Source of the DNA: Liolophura sinensis
Taxonomy: Eukaryota > Mollusca > Polyplacophora > Chitonida > Chitonidae
Length of the DNA stretch: 60,000 bases
Reading direction: 5' to 3'
NCBI RefSeq assembly: GCF_032854445.1
Contig: NC_088299.1
Location: 13,759,608 to 13,819,607 of the forward strand
The notes under the pieces are model-generated. The model was not told the DNA's origin and did no database searches. It was given only the letters and a program-made list of their open reading frames with translations. The position numbers and the translations under genes are program-made. Below, piece after piece: positions 24,319 to 35,500 of the stretch. The stretch's first letter is position 1, and each line of letters opens with the position of its first letter.

Positions 24319-26133
24319 ATGGGAAGTCCTCACCACCCTGACACCCCTGTGAGATCTTACATGGACGATCCTAACATACAGTGGAAGACGGGGAAACCGG
24401 ATTATAGCGCCGTAAACGAAAAATATCTGAAAGAGCGCACGAAACATCATAAACTGGATTCGATGGAGAAATTCGTGGAAAACCTTGTCAAAAGTTGGGA
24501 AATGGAGAGTACACACAAAATAAACCCCAAGGTCATTATCTTACAAATAATGTCAATAAACAACCCAGGACTAATACAACAGTTATGTCAGACACAACCA
24601 TACAGCCTCCAATGCAAAAGAGGTTACATATTCATCCAAGTCTGCTTTCCACGTTTCTGTTTGAAATGTATGTATGTATGTATGTCTGTCTGTCTGTCTG
24701 TCTGTATGTATGTATGTATGCATGTATGTATTTCATTGATGCTTAACTCCATACTCAGTTAGCAGTTTTTAACTTATTCGATGGCTGTTAATTTTATGGA
24801 TGGAGGAATCCAGAATGACTGGGGTAAATCACCGGCCCTTGACAAGCTACTAACACATGCTATTTTCCACATGTGACGTGCAGGTATGCGCATCATATAG
24901 GTGGTAGACCAGTTGTCTCATCGTTAAATGCGGTGGGTTCTTCTGCAATTGCCTGTACAGACGTTTTAGACATTTGAGACGGTTTGACAACAACAAACGA
25001 ACTGAACAAGCCAGTCAATTCATTCAAGTTACTTTGTTTGTTTGTTTATTTATTTTATTTATTTATTGGTGTTTTACGCCCTACTCAGGAATGGTTCACT
25101 TATACGAGGGCGGCCAGCATTAGACCCATAGTGGGAGGAAACCAAGTTACTTTGTTGAACGTAGTATTTGTTAATTACATGATATGCATGTTCAGTGTAA
25201 TTCAAGTATGGTAATTCTAATTGCAGGATTGGCAAACAGTGGACAGAGAAAACTTCACAGTTCGGGCGAATGGCGGTTATGTTGGCAGCCTCCAAGACAA
25301 CATAGACATCGGTAACTACAACATTATGTTGATGCAGTCTCCGTTGTTTGACGGCACGATTCCCCGCCAGAAGTCCGTCGACCTCTTCTTTAACGCCTTT
25401 CCAGGAGGGTTTGCTTGGGAGCTCCTAGAACTCTTCTCAGGTATAAGGTGTAATAAAATTATTCTAGAATGTATCAACTCATTGAAAGAGTAAACTGATG
25501 GCATCTACGTTTTGAGGTCTCATAAGAATTTCAGACATATTTATATTTCACAGCGTGTTGTGTTTTATCAACCTTGTGTGATGTGGAGAATGCCTACGGT
25601 TTAAGGACATCGTACTGAATGGTCGTTGTGTAAAAGAGGGTGTGAAATTTGGGAGACCTGGAGTCGCAGGTCATCAAAAAAAATATCTTAAAAATGTTTT
25701 GTTTTTTTTTTCGAAAATATATTAAATTGCTTAATTGCTTTTTAAATTAAATTTTGTGTGGATAAATTGGTACTGTAAAGTGAATTTGGTGAATTTCATC
25801 AAACTATTACAAAGGAAAAGCCGTATAAATTTATAGCAATTTCTGTAGCTATATAACCATCTTTAAAATGCACTATACATTACTTTTATTGGCTCAGGTC
25901 CACCAGTAGTAACATTCACGTGGCGTCACTGGGCACGTTGGGAAGGAGAATTCATGGGAAACGAGCCAACCGGAGAAGAGATCGAGATGTTTGGCAGCAC
26001 CGTGGCGAGAACTAACGAGGACGGAAAGATACGATCTGTGGAGGTGTTCTTTGATCCGAACGTTATGCTTGGCAAACTCATGAAATTTGATATCACGAAA
26101 GTGGAAGGGTGTCCATTCTCAACTAAAATGTAA
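24319..26133 (+). CDS. SnoaL/NTF2-like 'pathogen-related protein' homologue, 3 exons, 220 aa
   Basis: Exons are 24319-24531, 25227-25440 and 25898-26133; the phases (0, then 1) join into a complete 220-residue protein with stop TAA at 26131-26133. The ATG at 24319 is in AAAAATGG context. There is no signal peptide or membrane helix, so it is probably cytosolic. The order of motifs matches the plant 'pathogen-related protein' (barley type) and its animal relatives, a branch of the SnoaL-like/NTF2-like fold: KSWEMESTHK (about residues 58-67), VRANGG, GNYN, FFNAFPGGFAWELLELFSG at the end of exon 2, then PPVVTFTWRHW, NEPTGEEIEMFG and VEVFFDPN in exon 3. Length agrees with the family (about 220-240). 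The enzymatic activity or ligand of this branch is not established, so I assign none. The first-intron donor AAG|GTCATT is weak but gives the only continuous homology. The intron acceptors TTGCAG and CTCAG and the second donor are good. Confidence 0.88.
24667..24732. repeat. (TATG)n/(TCTG)n compound microsatellite
   Basis: Runs of TATG, TCTG and again TATG in the first intron of the SnoaL-like gene. Confidence 0.93.
25043..25142 (-). mobile_element. SINE-A fragment, minus strand
   Basis: TTTATTTATTGGTGTTTTAC, GCCCTACTCAGGAATGG, TATACGAGGGCGGCCAGCAT and GTGGGAGGAAACCA, 84 bases before exon 2 of the SnoaL-like gene. Confidence 0.8.
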
Positions 26134-26636
26134 TAATATTGATGCATATAACATCATACAAGTGCAAGCCCAAACTGAATAGCTATAGAGCTTACTGAAA
26201 AAACATGCACTGAAATAGCGCACATGCTCACCAATGGTCGACATCAAGATGTACAGTATTTTCGAGTGAAAATATCTACTTTTAGCTGTGTACTTTTGCT
26301 CCCAGAGCTTTTGGGCTGAGAAACAGTATGATTCTTCATTGACGGGACAAGATAAAGTGAAAAATTGCTTTGTGATTGCCAGTGGGAAAGACCTTCTTCG
26401 TTCCACATGACGTGCATTAAAGCATCCCAAAAATGACAGAGTCACTGAGTTGGTTCTGTGACAATCTGGTTCGTCGACAAGAACGTATCTTACTATACTA
26501 TAGACTATCGAGAGGGTTTAACAGCTGCTGGCAATGAAAGTATTTCAATTTTCAGAACTTTTGCCTACGTTTCAAATAACCTGAGAACGTGGTGATCAAC
26601 TTAAAGTTTCCTTGCAATACCATGCCACCCTTTCTA

Positions 26637-26787
26637 CGGTTTCTTCCTCTGTGTTCGCTGTTGCGAAGGTCAGTCAGCAACCTGCGGATGGTCGTGGGGT
26701 TTTCTTCCAACGTACAGCACTCGCATAAGTGAAATATCCATGCATGAGGGTTGCGTGAAACATCAATCAAATAAATAAATAAAGAAA
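26637..26787 (+). mobile_element. SINE-A, 5' truncated and diverged
   Basis: GCAACCTGCGGATGGTCGTG, GCATAAGTGAAATATCC and CATCAATCAAATAAATAAAT remain. It lies 500 bases past the stop of the SnoaL-like gene. Confidence 0.75.
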
Positions 26788-26789
26788 TT

Positions 26790-28100
26790 CTAAACTTTCA
26801 TAAAAGTTGACTACGTGCTGCATGAACAATGAACAGAGAGTGTAATCTGCAATTATTTTGGACAACCAGTAGATCGATTAATGTTCCGTAGCATTCACAT
26901 GACCATCAAACAATTGAATTGTTCCGACTTTTCTGATATGGATTCAATTTCAAATTTTGTTTCAGTTTGTTTGCTAAACGGATGAAAGGTATTGTTACAG
27001 TTTTTTTTTTTCGTCCGTCGTGGATTATTATCTATTTTACGCTCAATTTTAAATCATGTGCCTAACCAGTCAATCTTGTATTATGTTTTAAATATTTAGA
27101 CAAATTTCAAAATGATGCCAAACAGTAGATATGTACGTCAGCAGGTAATGTCGTGATTGCGTGAACTCACAGATTTTCTATTCAATACCCCTTTCTATTC
27201 AATGTACCCTTATTGCAACAGTTGTAAATTAGTAGTTTACCAAGATGAAATATTAAATTACCTTGTAAAGTACGTCTATATGCGTATACTATGTTATCTG
27301 TGAGACTTCTATCACTTGAAAACAGAACAGTTATATATATATATGCTCTGAGATTTGACTGTTATAAAAAGAACGAGAAATTCTACTTGCATTTATATAT
27401 GTAAATGTTTAGGTATACACCTTTTTGGTGCATGATTATTGCTTCCATGTTATCTCCAATCTTAAGGTAGGAACAGGGTAAACGTGGTTATCATATCTTT
27501 ATGTGCTCCATAGACTAAACTCAGAAATAAACGAGAAACGGTTTAAAACGGTTTTACAGGGTAACTGGTGAAATATAGCCCAAAATGGCGGCAAATTATT
27601 TGCAGGGTTTATATACTTTCACGAGGATTTACATTCACTCTTTGAATATTGATGTGAAATAAAATATTACTTGGTACACACTTTTTTATTTTCTCTTCTT
27701 TCTTTTTTCTCCCTTTGTCTTCAGGCAATATTCAAAAAATTTATGTCGTTTTTGTGGCATGACTCAGGTGTTGTCACAAAAGGTGTGCTTTCATAAACTC
27801 TTGATTTCACAGGGCATTAACATTCCTATACAGACCACGCTTAATTCATTGACCCAAAAGATGAGTGAAAACTGTAATACTGAAATACAACTGCTACGTA
27901 TTCTTTAGTGTAAGGAACTGTCAGAAAGAGAGAGTACCTTAGTTTGAAAGTGGCGCAGTGCCACCCGTCGAATTCGACAAGTTGTACTAAAACAGTAAAT
28001 GGGTTATTTCATGCGATTATAACATTCCACAACACGTAATATCTGAATGCGGCTTATGAAAAACTGCTGTCCTCTTTTCATGACACTTATCTATGCGCGT
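26790..28100. other. Intergenic stretch, nothing recognised
   Basis: AT-rich, with no coding exon or tandem repeat recognised. Confidence 0.5.
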
Positions 28101-28111
28101 CTACATGACAA

Positions 28112-28336
28112 AAGCATGGCGTGATCGCAGGTTGTGGCTAAGGTGTCTGTAAGTGACAGAAATTCAGGGTTCAATTCCCATTGAAGCTGAGCAGACGACT
28201 TAAAAATCTTGGTACTACATGTACCTCGCTTGACACTCAGCATAACAAGAACAGACCGAGCACCGATTGGACCCATATCAATCACAGGGACTCGATTCAC
28301 TGCTTGTAGCGAATGGCAGGCTACATCACATGCGTC
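28112..28336 (+). mobile_element. tRNA-derived SINE of a fourth type (family D), probable
   Basis: A B-box-like CAGGGTTCAATTCCCATT follows TGGCTAAGGTGTCTG. The body has CGATTGGACCCATATCAATC and GCGAATGGCAGGCTACATCA, in the same order as CCCGTATCAGTATAATGG...TAAGTCATCTCAGTG of family B, so it may share a central domain. Confidence 0.5.
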
Positions 28337-28339
28337 ATA

Positions 28340-31300
28340 CACATTGGTACAGAGGCTATGCGACAAAAGCGACAAGGTTCATTAATTACTTGGCTTTCTG
28401 TTGGTAGCAAAGACATAGCACATTTATCACATGAACGCATTACACATTTATCTACACAATGACGGCCGCCACGGATGGTCCAGCCAAAAGTTCCAAGACC
28501 TTATATACACGCAGCCGCCTTGGCACTTGACCGTGACACATTGCGGTCAACGAAGACACAGATCGCGATCAGCACAACAAATTACGATACAGATAGAACT
28601 ATATATGTTGAATTTCTTGCTGTATCCATTACAAAAACAGAATTAACAGCTTCAAAGAAACTCCAAATAATAATGCCAAAGAAAGAAATCAGTTTTATGC
28701 TTTAATTATTTGTATGCTCTTCTACATAAGTTACAAAACAGTCCGTAGCAATTAGCATACTGTGCTAAAGCGAGAGATGGGTTAAAATTTATAACCTGCA
28801 AGCCATAGTAAAATCTCATTCATGTAGTGGACGATAAAAGCACCAGTTTTCAGCAAAGTGAGATTTTAAAAATTATAAAATCACATCTCAAACTGCAAAT
28901 TCTCAAATAGTCAGTGCTGTTAAAACAAAACGCACAGGGTTAGTGACAGTATACCCATGAACACATAGGGAGTAGTTTTGAATGTTAACTTTGTTTTATA
29001 CGCGTGCACTGAGGCATGAATAAGACTTGTTCACTATATAGGTGCAAAATGGTAGTGTGAATGGGAACGTCTGAACTGGAAGCCTGAATTAATAATCTTC
29101 ATGGCACCCACAATTTCTTTCAGTCCTATATACACCGACTATACAGGAACTATTGCGTGTCTCCCATATAGCTGGCGTGCTATTCACTCCGTACCTAATG
29201 ACATACGGCAGAAATTGCAAAACTTTAGCAATAACAAAAACAGCATAGTTTGAGCAAACTGGAGTTCACCATTTACATAATAATGGACACCATAATTAAG
29301 GGTGGTACCAATCACAATAAAAGCATTCAGTCCGGTGTAATTTTACAAGATATCATCTGTTTCAACTTTGAAACATCATTAACACTTCTAAAACTAATAA
29401 TTTATTTACCAAAGCAAACACTACCTACAACATGATCCTTCGTCACGATATGGTTACAATTACGGACGTGCCATTACGCCATACTCGTTCGTTCAAAATA
29501 ACCCCAACAACTAAATCATTTATTATGAACAATTAAAATGAATTCATCAACAATGTTTCAACCTCACTGAATATCCAACGAAGTTTTCTAGATCACTTAA
29601 TATCAATTAAAACTGACGTGTTTTTAATGGCGAAACCATTCCTTGGAGAGCTGAATTTCTCATTCAGGGCGAATACACAGTAGCTATTACATGCAACCAT
29701 AACACAAAATTGTGAGTCACGTATAAGGACATTTAAAAGCTGTTTGAACTGTTTCTGACTTTGGATTGGTTCCACTTTAAATATATTTATAAAACGTGTT
29801 GATCCACCAAGAACACTAGCAATAACGCAAAAGCATTTTATTTGTCATCCTCAGGATGACCGTATCCTAAAGATGCCAAATAAATTTTTGTCGAACTATT
29901 GAAACGTCAAATATGCGACTTCTCAGTTTTTTTGGACTACTTATGCTTCTGCATTATGGTAAATATATTCATACTGACAATTAATAGTACTGTTATTAAC
30001 TGAAAAGATTAAGGATTATACGCAGTATATAAAACTGGCTGTTATGGAATATATCGTCCTTGTTTCACATCAATATACGAACTACATGCTCAAACCTAGA
30101 GGTGTCATTTTCTCACTGCACTGAAATCTTCATATGGAAGCTGTTTTGAACGTTTCACGTATAAATGTGCCTATTGTTAAAGACAAATAAAGCACTAAAA
30201 TGAAGTGTACATCAAGTGAAAGACGATTAAACCCTGTCCATGAGAATAGTTCGATTTATTTTTTTAGAATTCTTCCCACCCAGTAAAATGGTTTTAAAAT
30301 ATCAGGATCTGGGGGGATAAATTTTTCCGGGTTGAAAAAAAAAATATAAATAAATGGAGCTATTTTTGAGGACATTTGTTAATGGGCTTTTTGTCGTTAT
30401 AAAATTCATAACAGTTTTCAACTTACTTAAGGATTATATGACCCAAGCTTAAACTGAATTCTTTACCCTCTACAATCTGAGATGTCAAAAACTAACAAAC
30501 GACATTTAATGGTTTCAAAATAAAACTAACCATTAAAGCTGAAAAAAATTTAGCTAAATATTATATATGCATGATCTTACAAAATAGACTAGAACGTTTC
30601 AAATAAGGCAAGAAGCTATACGTTTTCCAGATAATAAGCAATGAGTACAGATAAAGCTAAAGTTTCGAAAATTCAATCAACCCCTTCGCACTTTTACCAC
30701 ATTAAATTAATTTATACGTAAGTATTATAGTACTTTAAAAAACACATTATGCACAATTATGTATACAACTAAAAGTCCTGAAATATCTAGGTGTTCCACG
30801 CCTGAATTCGAGCCAACATGATTGTCCATGATTTACTTAAAAATAAAATATAAAAAAAATCTCACTCAGACCAGTGTTCAAAGATCACAGTTTAAATCTC
30901 TGATCCATCCAAATATTGTGGTTAAATATGCAAGCTGGGCTAATGTCCTAAATACAAGTTGTACTATTCCACATGTCTAATTTCAACCAGAATTTGTTCG
31001 AGGGAGTCCTCACAACACTGGCCAAGGAGCTTGATGGCTCAGAAAACCAAGAGCAAGAGGTGGGCGTAACTCACGCTGACTCACTGAACACATGAAAAAT
31101 GGCCCAACTAAATTTGTAGTTATTGCATCACTGATTAGAGATATCGATGTAGAAATGAGAGACCTTTCTACGACCTTTCTAAAGACTGAAGATAAAGCCA
31201 TCCCATACCATTCACCAGATTAAGAATGATGTATCACATGATTTCAACATCCACGTGACCACTACCCTCATGCAGTTCTTACGACTAAAATGACGAAAAT

Positions 31301-32546
31301 ATTGGGAACTGCTTTCTTGACCAGCTATAAGTCAACATTTTTAAAACAATGTTTCCAAATAAGCAGAAAAATAGGTACCCTGCACTGCCTTTCACAACTA
31401 TCCCATTAAAATCCAACAACGTGTACGTCTACATGTACATTCACAAATCTAATTGTTTTACACAAATTGTAGAAACCTTTATGCAAATTCACATGACAAG
31501 GCCTTTCAGAGTTGGTTGCTCTTCTTGCTAGTGTGCCTCCAGAGAAATTAGGGCCCCTTTGTTCAAACCTTCCGTCTTGATGATGTTTTGTTTGTAAACT
31601 TTCTCTAGGTTTCATTTTGAAAACTATGTTTCTCGGAAGAGATTCCCACAAAAGCACTGGCGAAACTCTGACTTTTTGAAAAAAAAATATTAATAAAATA
31701 AGGCAACCATTTTTAATTTCTAACTTCAACTTTCATCCTTCACAATGAGACAGACTGCTAGAGCAAAACTGAAAATAAATTTTCATCACATAGTCTATGT
31801 TATGAGTTAATCATAATATTGAAAAAATTAAGATGAAGATATCTGTATAATTTAAATAACATTCATTTCTTCTATTTTGACAAACAACAGATTTTTTGTC
31901 ACCTGTGAAAGATTGCTTAATAAATTAAGTTTTTACCAATCAATCTTGAACTGTACCAACCATTTACATCTTTGCTTAGAGGTATTAAACAATTTCATCT
32001 TGGTTTAAAATACATCAATACATGTACTACTGTGTGATTCATTGGAGTGTACAGTCATTCAATAGTCTTAATATTGAATGTGTCATCAGAATGTGACACA
32101 AACTGCCCCACAAAATGCTTTAACACATTTCACACCAACACAACATTTGGATATCCAAATCATATAAAAACTGTCACCCAAATGAAAACCTTTTTGAAAA
32201 TCAATCTATTGCTTTCATAAGAGTACATAATACTATAAAAATATCAATACAGGTATGCCTGTAGCTTAAAAATGGACAGTGTCATTAACAGTGAAATTCT
32301 AAGCAAGACATTGGTTATAAAAATAGAAGATGCAATTAATAACAAATCTCAATCACAAAAAAATAGCTAATTTGCATCCACAAAAAGTTGACAAAAATGA
32401 ACAACAGTTTTCTAAACACCTGTCAGTGAGAGAAAAGCTTTGTTTTTTTTTTTTTTCGTTTTCTCTCTCAAGATGACCGTCTTCCAAAACTATTGTAAAA
32501 CTTAACAGTTCACACTCACAGCTGCATTTTGTTATCATTAAATATC
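28340..32546. other. Gene-poor stretch; right part may be the SNX16 3' UTR
   Basis: No coding exon was recognised. The part nearest SNX16 is downstream of its long-isoform stop and could be 3' UTR, but I could not choose a poly(A) site. One dispersed repeat copy lies at 30218-30330. Confidence 0.45.
30218..30330 (+). repeat. Dispersed repeat copy 2 (see 4226)
   Basis: Shares CGATTTATTTTTTTAGAA and AGTAAAATGGTTTTA, plus flanking AAAC..CGTCCA-like bases, with 4226-4340. It lies in the gene-poor stretch between the SnoaL-like gene and SNX16. Confidence 0.65.
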
Positions 32547-35500
32547 TTATGATGACACTGCTTGGACATCACTAGCCTTAGTGACATTTTGTTCAGAAGG
32601 CACAGGAAGTAATGTGGCGCCCCCTTCTGGTGTCTCTGGAGTTGGTGTGGTAACAGTTCCCTCCCCTATGCCTGACTCTGGACTGGTAGCCCTCGAAGGA
32701 TCATCAGCCGAAGGTTTCTCACTGTTAAAGCCAAAAAAACACACAAGAATGATGTCATTAACTGACAACTTCTTCTTGACATGTTTTCATTTGCCTTCAT
32801 ATAATGAGAATTATATTGACTACATGTGCAATAAATACACAGGAGCTCTTATCTACTTGAAATCCACTCAGCTACGTCTCTCAAACACAAGGTCACGCAT
32901 GTAATTTAACCAATGAAATGTGTTCACTACTTGAAAGTGTTGGATGTCTGATTGCAGTTCTGCATATGAAGAAGTGGCAAAATCTAATATGGATGGTGAG
33001 AGAACTATGCAGTAGCCGGTGACAGAGGCCATCGACAAACTTTATTTCTTGTAATCTAATGTGCCATGATTGAGAAATTCAAAATGGCCGACTTTCGCCC
33101 CGAGCATAACTTGAGAGACAAATCTTCTGCTTCCAGAGTTGACACTTTTACAGTTTAAACAGTTCCATTAAAAAGCTAAAAGTTCTGAAAAAGACTACAA
33201 CGCATTGTACGAGCCAAAAGTCTGAGAAGAATAAAATTTCATGTTTGTTGCTTAGCCTGAATTATTAGGAGTCTTTCTTTTTCACGGGGCTCCTCCGTGG
33301 TCGAGGGGGCTAGCACAGCAGTGCAGCGAAATGACCCAGGAGTTGCTCACCATTGCAGTCTCTGTGAGTTCAGTTCAGTTCAGTTCATGCTGGCTTCCTC
33401 TCCAGCTCGTGGGAAGGTCTGTCAACAACCTGCTGATGGTCCTGGGTTTCCCCCTAACTCTGCCCAGTTTCCTCTCACCATAATGCTGGCCGCCATCGTG
33501 TAAGTGAAATACTCTTGAGTTAAAGTAAAACAACAATCAAATAAATAAATAAATAAAAGTTTTAATAGTTTTTGTGTCTACCTTGTTTTTGTTGGGGGGC
33601 CTTCGTGGCTCAGTTGGTTTGTGCGCTAGTGCAGCGTAATGACCCAGGAGCCTCTCACCAATGCGGTCGCTGTGAGTTCAAGTCCAGCTCATGCTGCCTT
33701 CCTATCCGGCCATAAGTGGGAAGGTCTGCCAGCAACCTGCTGTTGGATCATGGGTTTTCCCTGGGCTCTGCCCGGTTTCCTCCCACCATAATGCTGGCCT
33801 CCGTCGTAATAGTGAAATATTCTTTAGTATGGCATAAAAAACCAATCAAACAAATAAATAAATAAATACCTTGTTTTTGTTGCATGTGGGCGCTCAGGTG
33901 GTTGCCCATCCCCCTCCATGGGCTGGTCACATTCGGCCAGAGAGGTGTCACTACTGGGTGGGGATATGGGCGTCTGTCGGATGCGGCTGTTCAAAGTCCT
34001 CTCCACACTACAATCAGAGAAAACATCAATCTTAGAATCAGTGTTCAAAGTCCTCTCCACACTACAATCAGAGAAAAAATCAATCTTAGAATCAGTGTTC
34101 AAAGTCCTCTCTACACTACAATCAGACAAAACATCCTCTCTACACTACAATCAGACAAAACATCAATTTTACAATCGGTGTTCAAAGTCCTCTCCACACT
34201 ACAATCAGACAAAACACCAATCTGAGAATCAGTGTTCAAAGTCCTCTCCACACAGCAGTCATTGTCCGTGCTCATTGCTCATTGTGTGGGACAGTTTGCC
34301 AGTGTGTGTGACTTGGAAATTTAGTGTAATCATGATAGTGATGAGGGTATATAGGGCGTGTCACCTTCTTAGTGTAATCACTATAGTGATGAGGGTATAT
34401 AGGGCATGTCACCTTCTTAGTGTAATCACTACAGTGATGAGGGTATATAGGGTGTGTCACCTTCTTAGTGTAATCACGATAGTGATGAGGGTATATAGGG
34501 TGTGTCACCTTCTTAGTGTAATCACTATAGTGATGAAGGTATATAGGGCGTGTCACCTTCTCAGTGTAATCACTTTAGTGATGATGGTATATAGGGCGTG
34601 TCACCTTCTCAGTGTAATCACTATAGTGATGATGGTATATAGGGCGTCACCTTCTCAGTGTAATCACTATAGTGATGATGGCATATAGGGTATGTCACCT
34701 TCTTAGTGTAATCACTATAGTGATGATGGTATATAGGGCGTGTCACCTTCTTAAATCCAAATTTCAGACAAATTTGGGTTTTATATATGTATAAATATCA
34801 GTATGATGTGTGAATGATGCTGCCATCCTGTAATGTGTAAACAGTATTCAGGCTTCAGCTCCATACAGGCTACTGTGCAAAAGTTAATATCATTTATATT
34901 AAGGTGAATTGTCAGGGTTTACACAACTGATATTTCATTCAGTTAGATATCACTTTTGTTATTACATTTTGATATTTCACACCCAGATGTCTTTGCGTCT
35001 GAAAAGAAACATTCTGTTTTAAGACGTTCCCATCCAAAGTCACCGGGATGACGTCCTAATACAAGTTTAGTCTAGTTGAACATTTTTACGTCATGCATCA
35101 AGACACAATGTCAATCATACAAGACATCACTCTATTTATATGTCTGTGAAGGCCTACAGCTAAAACCATTTAACACATAAACCTTAAAATACACAAAATC
35201 ATTACATTATCAAAATATGACTAATAAATAGAATAGAATTCTTAACATGTACAGGGTCGTAAAACACCAATCAAATAAATAAATCTTCACATCTACAGCA
35301 ATAATAGGACTTTCATGACTTTAGCCTAGTGGTGATGTTGAGTGTGGGGGTGGAGGGAGTAGCCATGGGGCTGAAGTTCAATCAGTGCATGTAATGTTCC
35401 TTAGTAATTCAGAATTCAAATAAGAATTTGCACCACTAGTATATGTTTTAATGGTGTTTTTCTTTATGTACTTGAATTAACAAACAACTGACTTCTACTG

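Noticed and set aside
33918-34688. A 256-codon open frame on the + strand
   Set aside because: It runs across the antisense of the SNX16 54-bp exon repeat and the 48-bp array; both arrays have units divisible by three, which keeps the frame open. The opposite strand has the consistent exon.
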